Origin: JANNNF01 sp040385825
Lineage (GTDB): Bacteria; Pseudomonadota; Alphaproteobacteria; Rhodobacterales; Rhodobacteraceae
Direction: 5' to 3'
DNA: 51,360 bases
Assembly: GCA_040385825.1 (NCBI GenBank)
Contig: JAZKGQ010000005.1
Location: 1-51,360, forward strand
Shown: piece after piece, positions 24,324 through 33,049 of the stretch
Position numbering within the stretch: the first letter of the stretch is position 1
Layout of the letters: each line of letters opens with the position of its first letter
Translations under genes and position numbers: made by a program
The notes under the pieces: model-generated
The model's database searches: none
What the model was told of the DNA's origin: nothing
What the model saw: only the letters and a program-made list of their open reading frames with translations

Positions 24324-25921
24324 GTCTGGGGTCGATGAGTGTGTTGGAGGTCAGGGATCTGACCATCCGGTTCCGGCAGGATGGGCGGCTGGTCGAGGCG
24401 GTCAAGGGCGTCAGCTTTACCGTGGGCAAGGGCGAAACCGTGGCTTTGGTGGGCGAATCCGGGTCGGGCAAGTCTGTGACTGCGCTGTCCACGGTGTCCT
24501 TGCTGCCCGAAAGCGCCGAGGTGTCGGGGTCCGTCACCTATAACGGCACGCAGATGGTGGGGGCGCCCGAACCCGCGCTGCGCAAAGTGCGGGGCAACGA
24601 CATCAGTTTCATCTTTCAGGAACCGATGACCAGCCTGAACCCGCTGCACACGATTGAACGGCAGTTGACCGAAAGCCTGTCGCTGCATCAGGGGCTGGCG
24701 GGCGCTGCGGCGCGTGCGCGGGTGTTGGAACTGCTGACCAAGGTTGGCATCCGCGATGCGCAAAGCCGACTTGGGGCCTATCCGCACCAGTTGTCAGGCG
24801 GACAGCGGCAGCGGGTGATGATCGCGATGGCGCTGGCAAACGGGCCGGACCTGCTGATCGCGGATGAACCGACAACCGCGCTGGACGTGACGATTCAGGC
24901 GCAGATCCTGGACCTGCTGGCCGATCTGAAGAAATCCGAAGGGTTGAGCCTGCTGTTCATCACTCATGACCTTGGCATCGTGCGCCGCATCGCCGACCGG
25001 GTCTGCGTGATGCAGGGCGGCCAGATCGTCGAACAGGGGGCGGCGGCAGAGATTTTTGCCAACCCGCAGCATCCCTATACGCAAAAGCTGCTGGCGGCGG
25101 AACAGTCGGGGGGCCCGGACCCGGTGGCGGCGGATGCGCCGGTGGTGGTGCAGACCAAAGACCTGCGGGTGTGGTTCCCGCTTCAGGCGGGTTTCCTGCG
25201 CCGGGTGGTGGGGCATGTCAAGGCGGTGAACGCCGCCAGCCTGACAGTGCGGGCGGGCGAAACCCTTGGGATCGTGGGCGAATCCGGGTCGGGCAAGACC
25301 ACGCTGGCGCTGGCGGTCCTGCGGCTGACGCAATCGCAAGGCCCGGTGGTGTTTCTGGGCCGCGATCTGCGCGGCCTGAAAGGCGCTGCCTTGCGGGCGC
25401 TCCGGCGCGACATGCAGGTGGTGTTCCAGGATCCGTTCGGCAGCCTGTCACCGCGTATGACGGTCGAGCAGATCATCGCCGAAGGTCTGGGCATTCACGG
25501 GCTGGAACCGGGGCGCGACCGTCGCGGCATGGTGGCCGAGATCATGGCCGAGGTGGGGTTGGACCCCGCCGCCATGGGCCGCTATCCGCATGAATTTTCG
25601 GGCGGCCAGCGCCAGCGCATCGCCATTGCCCGCGCGATGATCCTGCGGCCGAAACTGGTGGTGCTGGACGAACCGACCTCTGCGCTGGACATGACGGTGC
25701 AGGTGCAGATCGTGGCCCTGCTGCGCGATTTGCAGCGCAAATGGGGGCTGGCCTATGTGTTCATCAGCCACGATCTGCGGGTGATCCGCGCGATGGCGCA
25801 TCAGGTGATGGTGATGCAGGCGGGCGATGTGGTCGAGGCGGGGCCTGCCGATGCCATCTTCACGGCTCCGCAAACGCCCTATACCAAGGCATTGATGGCG
25901 GCGGCTTTTGGGACCGGTTGA
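24320..25921 (+). CDS. yejF: ABC transporter ATP-binding protein YejF (two fused nucleotide-binding domains)
   Basis: 533 residues with two complete ATPase domains. The first has Walker A GESGSGKS, signature LSGGQRQRVMIAMAL and Walker B LLIADEPTTALD. The second, from about residue 280, has GESGSGKTTLALAVL, FSGGQRQRIAIARAM and LVVLDEPTSALD. Each is followed by the oligopeptide-type C-terminal extension (ANPQHPYTQKLL; TAPQTPYTKALM). It drives import through YejB/YejE. The start at 24320 overlaps yejE; an ATG at 24335 gives the alternative start MSVLEVRDL. Confidence 0.94.
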   Translation: MSLGSMSVLEVRDLTIRFRQDGRLVEAVKGVSFTVGKGETVALVGESGSGKSVTALSTVSLLPESAEVSGSVTYNGTQMVGAPEPALRKVRGNDISFIFQEPMTSLNPLHTIERQLTESLSLHQGLAGAAARARVLELLTKVGIRDAQSRLGAYPHQLSGGQRQRVMIAMALANGPDLLIADEPTTALDVTIQAQILDLLADLKKSEGLSLLFITHDLGIVRRIADRVCVMQGGQIVEQGAAAEIFANPQHPYTQKLLAAEQSGGPDPVAADAPVVVQTKDLRVWFPLQAGFLRRVVGHVKAVNAASLTVRAGETLGIVGESGSGKTTLALAVLRLTQSQGPVVFLGRDLRGLKGAALRALRRDMQVVFQDPFGSLSPRMTVEQIIAEGLGIHGLEPGRDRRGMVAEIMAEVGLDPAAMGRYPHEFSGGQRQRIAIARAMILRPKLVVLDEPTSALDMTVQVQIVALLRDLQRKWGLAYVFISHDLRVIRAMAHQVMVMQAGDVVEAGPADAIFTAPQTPYTKALMAAAFGTG

Positions 25922-27145
25922 ATGAAAATCCTGTTTGTGCATCAGAATTTCCCCGGCCAGTTCCTGCATCTGGCACCCGAGCTTGCCAAGCGCGGCCATG
26001 ATTGCCGGGCGCTGACCGATGTGGTGAACACCCGGACCTCGCCGATTCCGGTGGTGAAGTACAAGCACGAGATGCAGAAGGTGGACCCCGCCGCCACCCG
26101 TCTGGGCCGCAACTACACCACGATGAGCGACCGGGGCGTCACTGTCGCCCGCGCCGCCCTGACCCTGCGCGACAGCCATGGCTATACGCCGGATGTGATC
26201 TTTGGCCATTCGGGCTGGGGCGAGACGCTGTTTCTGAAGGAAGTCTGGCCCACGGCCAGGCTGCTGGTCTATGCCGAGTTCTACTACAAGGGCACCGGGG
26301 CGGATGTGGGGTTTGATCCCGAATTCGGCGCGCCCAGCTTTGATCAGGTGATGATCGCCCAAGGCCGCACCGCGCATCTGGGGCAATCGCTGGTCCATGC
26401 CGATGCCGGGCTGTCACCCACCCTGTGGCAGGCCAGTACCTACCCTGCCAGCATCCGCCCGATGATCAAGGTGATCTTCGACGGGGTGGATACCGATGTG
26501 ATGGTGCCCGACGCTCAGGCATCGGTGACGCTGCCGGATGGCCAGGTGTTGCGCGCGGGCGACGAGGTGCTGACCTTCGTCAACCGCAATCTGGAACCTT
26601 ACCGCGGCTATCACACCTTCATGCGCGCCTTGCCCGCCGTGATGGCCGCGCGGCCAGAGGCGCAGGTGGTGATCGTGGGGGGCGACGAGGTCAGCTATGG
26701 CGGCCCGCCAAAAAACGGCAAAGGCTGGAAGGACATCTTCCTGAACGAGGTCAAGGACCGGCTGGACCTGACCCGCGTGCATTTCATCGGCAAGGTGCCC
26801 TATCCGATGTTCGTCAGCCTGATGCAGGTCAGCAGGGTGCATGCCTATCTGACTTATCCCTTCGTGCTGTCCTGGTCGATGCTGGAATCGATGTCGGCGG
26901 GGGCTTTGGTGGTGGCCTCCGACACCGCCCCGGTGGCCGAGGTGATCCGCGACGGGGTGAACGGGCGGCTGGTGAATTTCTTCGACGTGGCCGGATGGTC
27001 GGCGGCCCTGACAGAATGCCTGGCCGACCCTGACCGGTTTGCGCCCCTGCGGCGGGCGGCGCGGCAGACTGTGCTGGGCAGCTATGATCTTCGGTCGATC
27101 TGCCTGCCAAGAATGGTCGATTACGTCGAAAGCCTGGGTGCCTGA
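25922..27145 (+). CDS. glycosyltransferase family 4 protein
   Basis: 407 residues with a GT-B fold. The start MKILFVHQNFPGQFLHLAPELAKRGH is the donor-independent N-terminal domain, and the C-terminal domain has FVNRNLEPYRGYHTFMRALP, VVIVGGDEVSYG, VHFIGKVPYPMFVSLMQ and the donor-site ESMSAGALVVASDTAPVAEVI. It transfers a sugar from a nucleotide-sugar donor; the acceptor is unknown. The ATG directly abuts the yejF stop (TGAATG), so it is translationally coupled to the yej transporter. No polysaccharide cluster surrounds it. It is cytoplasmic, with no membrane helix. Confidence 0.85.
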   Translation: MKILFVHQNFPGQFLHLAPELAKRGHDCRALTDVVNTRTSPIPVVKYKHEMQKVDPAATRLGRNYTTMSDRGVTVARAALTLRDSHGYTPDVIFGHSGWGETLFLKEVWPTARLLVYAEFYYKGTGADVGFDPEFGAPSFDQVMIAQGRTAHLGQSLVHADAGLSPTLWQASTYPASIRPMIKVIFDGVDTDVMVPDAQASVTLPDGQVLRAGDEVLTFVNRNLEPYRGYHTFMRALPAVMAARPEAQVVIVGGDEVSYGGPPKNGKGWKDIFLNEVKDRLDLTRVHFIGKVPYPMFVSLMQVSRVHAYLTYPFVLSWSMLESMSAGALVVASDTAPVAEVIRDGVNGRLVNFFDVAGWSAALTECLADPDRFAPLRRAARQTVLGSYDLRSICLPRMVDYVESLGA

Positions 27146-27153
27146 CAGGGCAG

Positions 27154-27173
27154 GGGGGCCAGTGATGGCCCCC
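27154..27173. terminator. hairpin between convergent genes
   Basis: GGGGGCC (27154-27160), loop AGTGAT, GGCCCCC (27167-27173), between the glycosyltransferase stop and the carboxypeptidase stop. No T-tract, so termination is probable rather than certain. Confidence 0.5.
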
Positions 27174-27178
27174 GCGAC

Positions 27179-29122
27179 CTATCCGATGGTTTCACATTCC
27201 AGCGCGCGGGCGCGCAGGCGGCGGCAGGCAAGATCGGCCTGATCTTCGGTCAGACCCATGAAATTCGCGCGGTACTTGCCGCTGCTTTCGGTCACCTTGC
27301 GCAGACCGGTGTTCAGGGTGCTGCTTTCGGCAAGGGCGATCTTGAACAAGGCGCGCTCTGCCTCATAGCGCGAGGAGAAGGCCCCCACGTTGACGCCAAA
27401 CTGCCGCGCCCCCGAGGTCGAAGCGCGCACCACCACTTCGGGCGTGTTTTCCTGTTCGGCCACGGCGGGGGCGGCAGCGGCCTCGAAGTTCGGGGCCTTG
27501 CGCTTGGCAGGCACGGTGGCTGCGGCCAGGGCAATCGGGGCGGCGGGCGCATTGGTCGCGCCGGCCACGCTTTGCACATCGGTCACGCCGGCGGCAAGGT
27601 CGGCCGGCATGTCTTCCGCGACGGCGATCTGCATGTCTTCCGCAACCTCGCCTGCATCTGTCATCACGGTTTCGGCAATCGTCGACACCACAGGTTCCGC
27701 AACTGGTTCGACAGCGGCAATCTGTTCGGTCACGGGGCGGGTTTTGGGGCGCAAGGCGGCTAGGGCGGGGTCCGTGATCCCGTCTGCAAGCGCCACGGCC
27801 TGAGCCTCCAAAGTGCCCGCCGCCACGCCATCGGTCGCGCCATCGGCCACGACATCGGCCACGTCGGTCAGCGCAAGCGCCTGTGCATCCAGCGTGCCCG
27901 GTTCAACCTGATCCGGCTCGGTCAGATCCGGTACGGCAGCGGCCATAGCGACCGCCTGCGCGTCCAGCGTGCCGGCCGCCGGGGCGGCCATGGCCTCGGC
28001 CAGCGCGCCTTCGACACCATCGGCAAGGGCGGCGGCCATCACGCCACCTTCAGCCGGCGCAGCTTCGGCTGCGGCAAGCGCAACTGCGGCCTCTGCGGGC
28101 GCAGGCCGGGATTTGGGGCGCAGCGATGTGCGCACCTCGCCCGATACACGGATCGTCTTGGCTGCGCCGCCTTCGGCACCGGCCACATCGATGCCACTGT
28201 TGGCCTCGGCCAGCGCGGCATCGATGGCGGCGCTGTCGTTCTGGGCAAGCAGCATTTCTTCCGGTTCAGCATAGGCCGGGGCCTCGGGCTTTTTCTCGCG
28301 CACCTTGCCGGGTGCCTTCGAGAAGCCAAGATCCAGCAGCTCTGCCACTTTGGCATTGCGGTTCGCGGTCGAAGTGCCGCCAAACACTGTGGCGATGATG
28401 CGCACGCCGCCCCGTTCGGCAGAGGCCGTCAGGTTGAACCCCGCCGGGTTGGTATAGCCGGTCTTGATGCCATCGGCGCCTTCGTAGCTGTCCAGAAAGC
28501 GGCGGTTGGTGTTGTTGACCTGCGCCATTCCGGCATCGGCGGTGCGGCGCGAGAAGATGTTGTAGAACTGCGGGAAATCATAGAACAGCCGACGGCCCAG
28601 AATGGACATGTCGCGGGCGGTGGACAGATGCCCCTCGGCGGTCAGGCCATTGGGATTCTTGAAGGTCGAGTTGCGCATGCCAAGCGCCTTGGCGGTACGG
28701 TTCATCCGCTTTGAAAACGCGGCCTGCGACCCGCCCGCCACGAATTCGCCAAGCGCGGTTGCCGCATCATTGGCCGATTTCACCGCCGCAGCCCGGATCA
28801 GATAGCGCACGGCAATCTTTTGCCCCGGCTTCAGGCCAAGCCGCGACGGGGCCTGCCCGGCGGCGTTCTTCGACACGGTCACCTTGCTGTCCAGAGTGAT
28901 GCGCCCGGCGGAGATCTCCTCGAACACGATGTAAAGTGTCATCATTTTTGTCAGCGACGCCGGATGCAGCCGGCTGTCGGCGTTCTTTTCATACAGCGTC
29001 TCGCCAGTGCGCGCGTCCATCACATGGGCCGCAAAGGCAGCGGCCTGTCCGGGGGATGCCGCAAGGGACAAGGTCCCCACAATACAGATGATGCGGATGA
29101 TCCGCCCGATCAGCGATGCCAC
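27179..29122 (-). CDS. dacC: D-alanyl-D-alanine carboxypeptidase with C-terminal SPOR domain
   Basis: 647 residues, much longer than the usual 390-400. A signal peptide (IIRIICIVGTLSLAASPGQAAA) precedes a PBP5-type catalytic domain with Ser56-LT-Lys59, Ser116-A-Asn118 and Lys220-TG. It trims the terminal D-Ala from murein stem peptides in the periplasm. Residues of about 275-560 are an Ala/Glu/Pro-rich linker with imperfect repeats (GTLDAQAVAMA, GTLDAQALALT, GTLEAQAVALA). The last 75 residues (FGVNVGAFSSRYEAERALFKIAL...) are a SPOR domain, which binds denuded septal glycan, so septal targeting is likely. The start is GTG at 29122 after AAAGGGA. The symbol is by analogy. Confidence 0.88.
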   Translation of the reverse strand: MASLIGRIIRIICIVGTLSLAASPGQAAAFAAHVMDARTGETLYEKNADSRLHPASLTKMMTLYIVFEEISAGRITLDSKVTVSKNAAGQAPSRLGLKPGQKIAVRYLIRAAAVKSANDAATALGEFVAGGSQAAFSKRMNRTAKALGMRNSTFKNPNGLTAEGHLSTARDMSILGRRLFYDFPQFYNIFSRRTADAGMAQVNNTNRRFLDSYEGADGIKTGYTNPAGFNLTASAERGGVRIIATVFGGTSTANRNAKVAELLDLGFSKAPGKVREKKPEAPAYAEPEEMLLAQNDSAAIDAALAEANSGIDVAGAEGGAAKTIRVSGEVRTSLRPKSRPAPAEAAVALAAAEAAPAEGGVMAAALADGVEGALAEAMAAPAAGTLDAQAVAMAAAVPDLTEPDQVEPGTLDAQALALTDVADVVADGATDGVAAGTLEAQAVALADGITDPALAALRPKTRPVTEQIAAVEPVAEPVVSTIAETVMTDAGEVAEDMQIAVAEDMPADLAAGVTDVQSVAGATNAPAAPIALAAATVPAKRKAPNFEAAAAPAVAEQENTPEVVVRASTSGARQFGVNVGAFSSRYEAERALFKIALAESSTLNTGLRKVTESSGKYRANFMGLTEDQADLACRRLRARALECETIG

Positions 29123-29209
29123 GTCGCTTGTCCCTTTGCCTGTCGAATGGCCCCAATTTCAGGACCTTATTCTGCCTCGCCCTCAGGCTAGCACAGCGAT
29201 GTCCTTGCG

Positions 29210-29243
29210 AAAACCCCAATATTCCAATGACTTTGGGGGTTTT
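29210..29243 (-). terminator. terminator-like hairpin downstream of the HAD gene
   Basis: On the minus strand AAAACCCC pairs with GGGGTTTT (29243-29236 with 29217-29210) around an 18-base loop, ending in TTTT. It lies about 80 bases after the HAD stop and 88 bases before the carboxypeptidase start, thus separating the two reverse-strand genes. The remaining bases of this 199-base gap probably hold the carboxypeptidase promoter. Confidence 0.45.
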
Positions 29244-29321
29244 GTTGATGTTGTGGCGTGGATGCTGCACTGGCGCAGATCTTGTGGCAAGCCCCTTGTT
29301 TTCCGCTATCACTGGGGGCGA

Positions 29322-30014
29322 TCAGGCCAGCCTTGCCACCAGCCCCGGCAAAGCCCCGAGGTCGGCCAGACTGTGATAGCGCGGATGGCCCACGGGGGCT
29401 GTGGCCTCTTCCAGCGCCCATCCCGGCCCATGTGGCACATGTACCGCAAAGGCCCCGGCATCCAGCGCCGGAATCACATCTGATTTCATCGAGTTGCCGA
29501 CCATCAGCGCCTGATCCGCCCCGGTGCCGTGGCGGGCGAAAATCCGCGTATAGGTGGCGGGGGTCTTGTCGGACACGATCTCGACCGCGCTGAACAGATC
29601 GCCAAGGCCTGACTGCGCCACCTTGCGTTCCTGATCCAGCAGGTCGCCCTTGGTAATCACGATCACGCGGAATTGCGCGGCCAGGGCCGTGACGGTCGCC
29701 CGCACATGCGGCAGCAGATCGATGGGATGCGCCAGCATTTCGCGCCCCGCTGCCATGATTTCGGCGATCACACTGGAAGGCACGCGGCCTTCGGTGACCT
29801 CGATCGCGGTTTCGATCATCGACAGGGTAAATCCCTTGACGCCAAACCCATAGGTGCCGATGTTGCGACGTTCCGCCTCCAGCAGGCGGTCATGCACATG
29901 GTCGGTCGCGCCATGATCCGCCAGAAGTGCGGCAAGGCGGTCTTGCGTCAGGCGGAAGAACGTCTCGTTGTGCCACAGCGTGTCGTCGGCATCAAAGCCG
30001 ATGGTGGTGATCAT
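29322..30014 (-). CDS. HAD family hydrolase
   Basis: 230 residues. Motif I GFDADDTLWHNE (Asp8, Asp10) has the nucleophile pair, motif II is IVITKG, and the later motifs are the Lys in SDKTPATY and MVGNSMKSDVIPALDAGAFAVHVP. The helical cap of about 70 residues fits a subfamily I phosphatase similar to phosphoglycolate phosphatase or YjjG-like nucleotidases. It would hydrolyse a small phosphate ester in the cytoplasm. It starts 31 bases after the stop of the upstream GT2-like gene on the same strand, so they may be one transcript. The substrate cannot be told. Confidence 0.85.
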   Translation of the reverse strand: MITTIGFDADDTLWHNETFFRLTQDRLAALLADHGATDHVHDRLLEAERRNIGTYGFGVKGFTLSMIETAIEVTEGRVPSSVIAEIMAAGREMLAHPIDLLPHVRATVTALAAQFRVIVITKGDLLDQERKVAQSGLGDLFSAVEIVSDKTPATYTRIFARHGTGADQALMVGNSMKSDVIPALDAGAFAVHVPHGPGWALEEATAPVGHPRYHSLADLGALPGLVARLA

Positions 30015-30045
30015 GCAGGCCTGCCCCGCGCCGGTGACCTGCGGA

Positions 30046-30915
30046 TCAAAACCATTGCCCCGGCTCCATCAGCCCCAGATCCATCAGTTGCTGGCTGTGC
30101 CACTCGAACGGGGTCGAGTTGTGCCAGCGGAAATTGTGGATGTCGAACTTTGACCCCGGATTGCTCTTCAGCGCCTTGGCGGTGCGGAACGAGCAGGTGG
30201 CGACCGAGATGTTGTGATGCCAGGGGCAGGCGTAGGTGTTGTATTCTTCATCGGTAAAAGTGAAATCCGGCCGCAGCCGCAGACCCTTGCGGGCCTTGAA
30301 CAGCGAAATCCGGTCGATCTTGCGCCGGGTCCAGGGCACATGTTCCTCGAACCGCCAGCGCAGCCCGCCAAAGAAATCCAGCTGGCGTTCCTTGGGGGCC
30401 CAGTTGCGGTCCGGGTCCTTGCGCGCCAGCGCGTAATAGCCCGAGCGGTCCAGATGCGCGTCCTCCAGCGAGACGGCATTGGGGTAGCGGTTCAGATCGC
30501 CCGCATAGAGATCAACCACATAGGTCAGCAGCGCATTGCGGCGTTCCTCGGTGTGGAACGACAAAAGGTCGCCGATGCTGCGGGTTTCGCAGAACGGGTG
30601 GAACAGGTATTCGGCGTTGTAGCAGTAGTAGACCCAGATCCCGTGGGCCGCGTCGATGATCTGGTTGACCGCCTCGGGCAGGGCGTTTTCGACGTAGATG
30701 TCATACGGGACGCGGTGGATCTTCTCCTCCAGATCCGGCGGGATCACGATGTCATCCGACGCCAGCAGCACCACATCGCGGAAGCCCGCCGTCAGGTGAT
30801 GGCGCAGGGTGGTGTCGACTTCGACCTGATCTTCGGCCATCACCAGCGCCAGCGGGCCTTTGACAAAGGCCGCTTTGGCGGTCTGGACAAACTCGGGGAT
30901 GTTGGCATGGCGCAT
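30046..30915 (-). CDS. glycosyltransferase family 2-like protein
   Basis: 289 residues starting MRHANIPEFVQTAKAAFVKGPLALVMAEDQVEVDTTLRHHL. The N-terminal part, with FRDVVLLASDDIVIPPDLEEKI, resembles the truncated GT2 domain (Glyco_tranf_2_4 type) seen in a conserved rhodobacterial protein. The middle has YYCYNAEYLFHPFCETRSI and LTYVVDLYAGDLNRYPNAVSLEDAHLDRSGYYAL. The C-terminus is rich in Trp, His and Phe (TYACPWHHNISVATCSFRTAKALKSNPGSKFDIHNFRWH). Activity is not demonstrated to my knowledge. The ATG at 30915 lacks a clear ribosome site; the frame extends to 30981. It lies upstream of the HAD gene. Confidence 0.7.
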   Translation of the reverse strand: MRHANIPEFVQTAKAAFVKGPLALVMAEDQVEVDTTLRHHLTAGFRDVVLLASDDIVIPPDLEEKIHRVPYDIYVENALPEAVNQIIDAAHGIWVYYCYNAEYLFHPFCETRSIGDLLSFHTEERRNALLTYVVDLYAGDLNRYPNAVSLEDAHLDRSGYYALARKDPDRNWAPKERQLDFFGGLRWRFEEHVPWTRRKIDRISLFKARKGLRLRPDFTFTDEEYNTYACPWHHNISVATCSFRTAKALKSNPGSKFDIHNFRWHNSTPFEWHSQQLMDLGLMEPGQWF

Positions 30916-31097
30916 GTCGGGGCAGGGGGCCTTGTTCGCAGAATTGTTTCCATCAAAGCGACAAGCGCCGCCCCGATGCAAGAGGCCAACCGCCCGGAGG
31001 CGTCGTCCCTGTCACCAAAACGTCGCGGCGGGGGTGGGCAAGGCGGGCGTGGCTCTGCCAGACTAGCCGGACAGGGATTAACGAAAGGCCAAGGATC

Positions 31098-31475
31098 ATG
31101 CACAGCGGCGGGTGTTTGTGCGGGGCGGTGCGGTTCAGCACGCAAGGCCCGCTGCGTGCGGTGACGTTCTGCCATTGCTCGCAATGCCGCAGGCAGACGG
31201 GGCTGTATTATGCGGCAACCTCGGTGCCCTTGGCGGGGTTTGTGCTGACCGGGGCGGACCGCATCACCTGGTACGCCGCGTCCGCCCATGCGCGACGCGG
31301 GTTTTGCGGCACCTGCGGGTCGGCGCTGTTCTGGGAACCGTTGGGTGAAGACCGCATGTCAATCATGGCGGGCGCCTTCGACGCCCCCGCCGTTCTGACC
31401 CCCGGCAAGCACATCTGCACCCAAGGCCGGGCGCAGTTCTACGCCATCGCCGACGGGTTGCCGCAACACCCCTGA
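31098..31475 (+). CDS. GFA family protein (zinc-binding CENP-V/GFA domain)
   Basis: 125 residues covering one GFA domain. Zinc-binding cysteines are Cys6 and Cys8 (GGCLCGAVRF), Cys25, Cys27 and Cys30 (FCHCSQC) and Cys70 and Cys73 (FCGTCGSALFWE). Members were named after glutathione-dependent formaldehyde-activating enzyme, but most are of unknown function. There is no signal peptide. It stands upstream of miaB on the same strand with a gap of about 75 bases. Confidence 0.88.
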   Translation: MHSGGCLCGAVRFSTQGPLRAVTFCHCSQCRRQTGLYYAATSVPLAGFVLTGADRITWYAASAHARRGFCGTCGSALFWEPLGEDRMSIMAGAFDAPAVLTPGKHICTQGRAQFYAIADGLPQHP

Positions 31476-31549
31476 GTGCCCACGTTGCACAGCCCCCGGT
31501 TTTGCGTGTAAAGGCAGGGTTTGCCGCACCGATCATCAAGGGCACCGCC

Positions 31550-32863
31550 ATGTCGCAGGCCAAGAAGCTGTTCATCAAGACCTACGGCTGCCAGATGAAC
31601 GTCTACGATTCCGAACGCATGGTCGAATCCCTTGGCGCCGAAGGCTATGTCACGACGGATGTGATCGAAGACGCCGACATGGTGCTGCTGAACACCTGCC
31701 ACATCCGCGAAAAGGCGGCGGACAAGCTGTATTCCGACCTTGGCCGTCTGCGCCCGCTGAAGGCCGCGAAGCCCGATCTGAGGGTGGGGGTCGCGGGCTG
31801 TGTGGCACAGGCCGAAGGGGCCGAGATCTTGCGGCGCATGCCGCTGGTCGATCTGGTGGTGGGGCCGCAAAGCTACCATCGCCTGCCGGAAATGGTGAAG
31901 GCGCGCGGTCAGGTGGTGGACACCGACTTCCCGCCCGAGGACAAATTCGACCACCTGCCCGCGCCGCGCGCGATGCGGGGGCCATCGGCGTTTCTGACCG
32001 TTCAGGAAGGCTGCGACAAGTTCTGCGCCTTTTGCGTGGTGCCCTATACCCGCGGGTCCGAGGTCAGCCGCCCGGTCGACCGCCTGCTGGCGGAAGCCCG
32101 CGATCTGGTGTCGCGCGGCGTGCGCGACATCACCCTGCTGGGCCAGAACGTGAATGCCTATCACGGGGCCGGGGCGGGCGGTGCCTGGGGTCTGGCGAGG
32201 CTGATCCGGGCCCTAGCCGAGGTGCCGGGGCTGGACCGTATCCGCTATATGACCAGTCATCCCAATGACATGGAGGATGATCTTGTCGCGGCCCATGGCG
32301 ATCTGCCCGCCCTGATGCCCTATCTGCATCTGCCGGTGCAGTCGGGGTCGGACCGCATGCTGAAGGCGATGAACCGCAAGCATACGGCGGCGCAGTATCT
32401 GGCGCTGATCGACCGGTTTCGGGCGGTGCGCCCGGATATCCTGCTGTCGTCGGATTTCATCGTGGGCTTTCCGGGCGAGACGGATCAGGATTTCGACGAC
32501 ACCATGGCCCTGGTGCGGGCCGTGGGCTATGGGGCGGCCTATTGCTTCAAATATTCCGCCCGCCCCGGCACCCCCGCGGCTGAGAAAACCCCGGTTGCGA
32601 CGGATATCGCCGATGCCCGCCTGCATGCCCTGCAAGCCCTGATCGCCACGCAGCAGCGGCAGGTGCAGGAATCCATGGTCGGGCGCGAGGTGGGAGTGCT
32701 GTATGAAAAGGCGGGCCGGCTGCCGGGGCAGATGGTCGGCAAGTCCGATCACCTGCATGCGGTGCATGTTTTTGACCCACAAGGCCGGGTGGGCGAACTG
32801 GTGCGGGTTCGCGTGTTAGCTTCGGCGTCGAACTCTTTGTCCGCAGAACGAATTTCGGGTTGA
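31550..32863 (+). CDS. miaB: tRNA (N6-isopentenyladenosine(37)-C2)-methylthiotransferase
   Basis: 437 residues. A radical-SAM enzyme that adds a methylthio group to i6A37 of tRNAs reading UNN codons. The N-terminal UPF0004 domain begins with FIKTYGCQMNVYDSERM (Cys14) and has LLNTCHIREKA and GCVAQAEG for the auxiliary cluster. The radical-SAM motif is CDKFCAFC, and LLGQNVNAYHG and SHPNDMEDDL follow. The C-terminus has a TRAM domain (residues of about 370-435). The ATG at 31550 is the family start. It heads the conserved miaB-phoH-ybeY block, here separated from phoH by two envelope genes. Confidence 0.95.
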   Translation: MSQAKKLFIKTYGCQMNVYDSERMVESLGAEGYVTTDVIEDADMVLLNTCHIREKAADKLYSDLGRLRPLKAAKPDLRVGVAGCVAQAEGAEILRRMPLVDLVVGPQSYHRLPEMVKARGQVVDTDFPPEDKFDHLPAPRAMRGPSAFLTVQEGCDKFCAFCVVPYTRGSEVSRPVDRLLAEARDLVSRGVRDITLLGQNVNAYHGAGAGGAWGLARLIRALAEVPGLDRIRYMTSHPNDMEDDLVAAHGDLPALMPYLHLPVQSGSDRMLKAMNRKHTAAQYLALIDRFRAVRPDILLSSDFIVGFPGETDQDFDDTMALVRAVGYGAAYCFKYSARPGTPAAEKTPVATDIADARLHALQALIATQQRQVQESMVGREVGVLYEKAGRLPGQMVGKSDHLHAVHVFDPQGRVGELVRVRVLASASNSLSAERISG

Positions 32864-33049
32864 TCCACAGGCCGGGCATTGTTCCGGGCGCAGCGACAAT
32901 CCTGCGGTTTCTACCATATCTGGTGATCGAATGTGAACGAAACGCCACATAAATGCCCAAATCCCCTAAGATTCTGCTTTACTTCACATTTTCGGGACGG
33001 CAATCCTTTGCCAAGGGATGTCTGCAAGTAATGTAAGGGAGCTCGGGCT

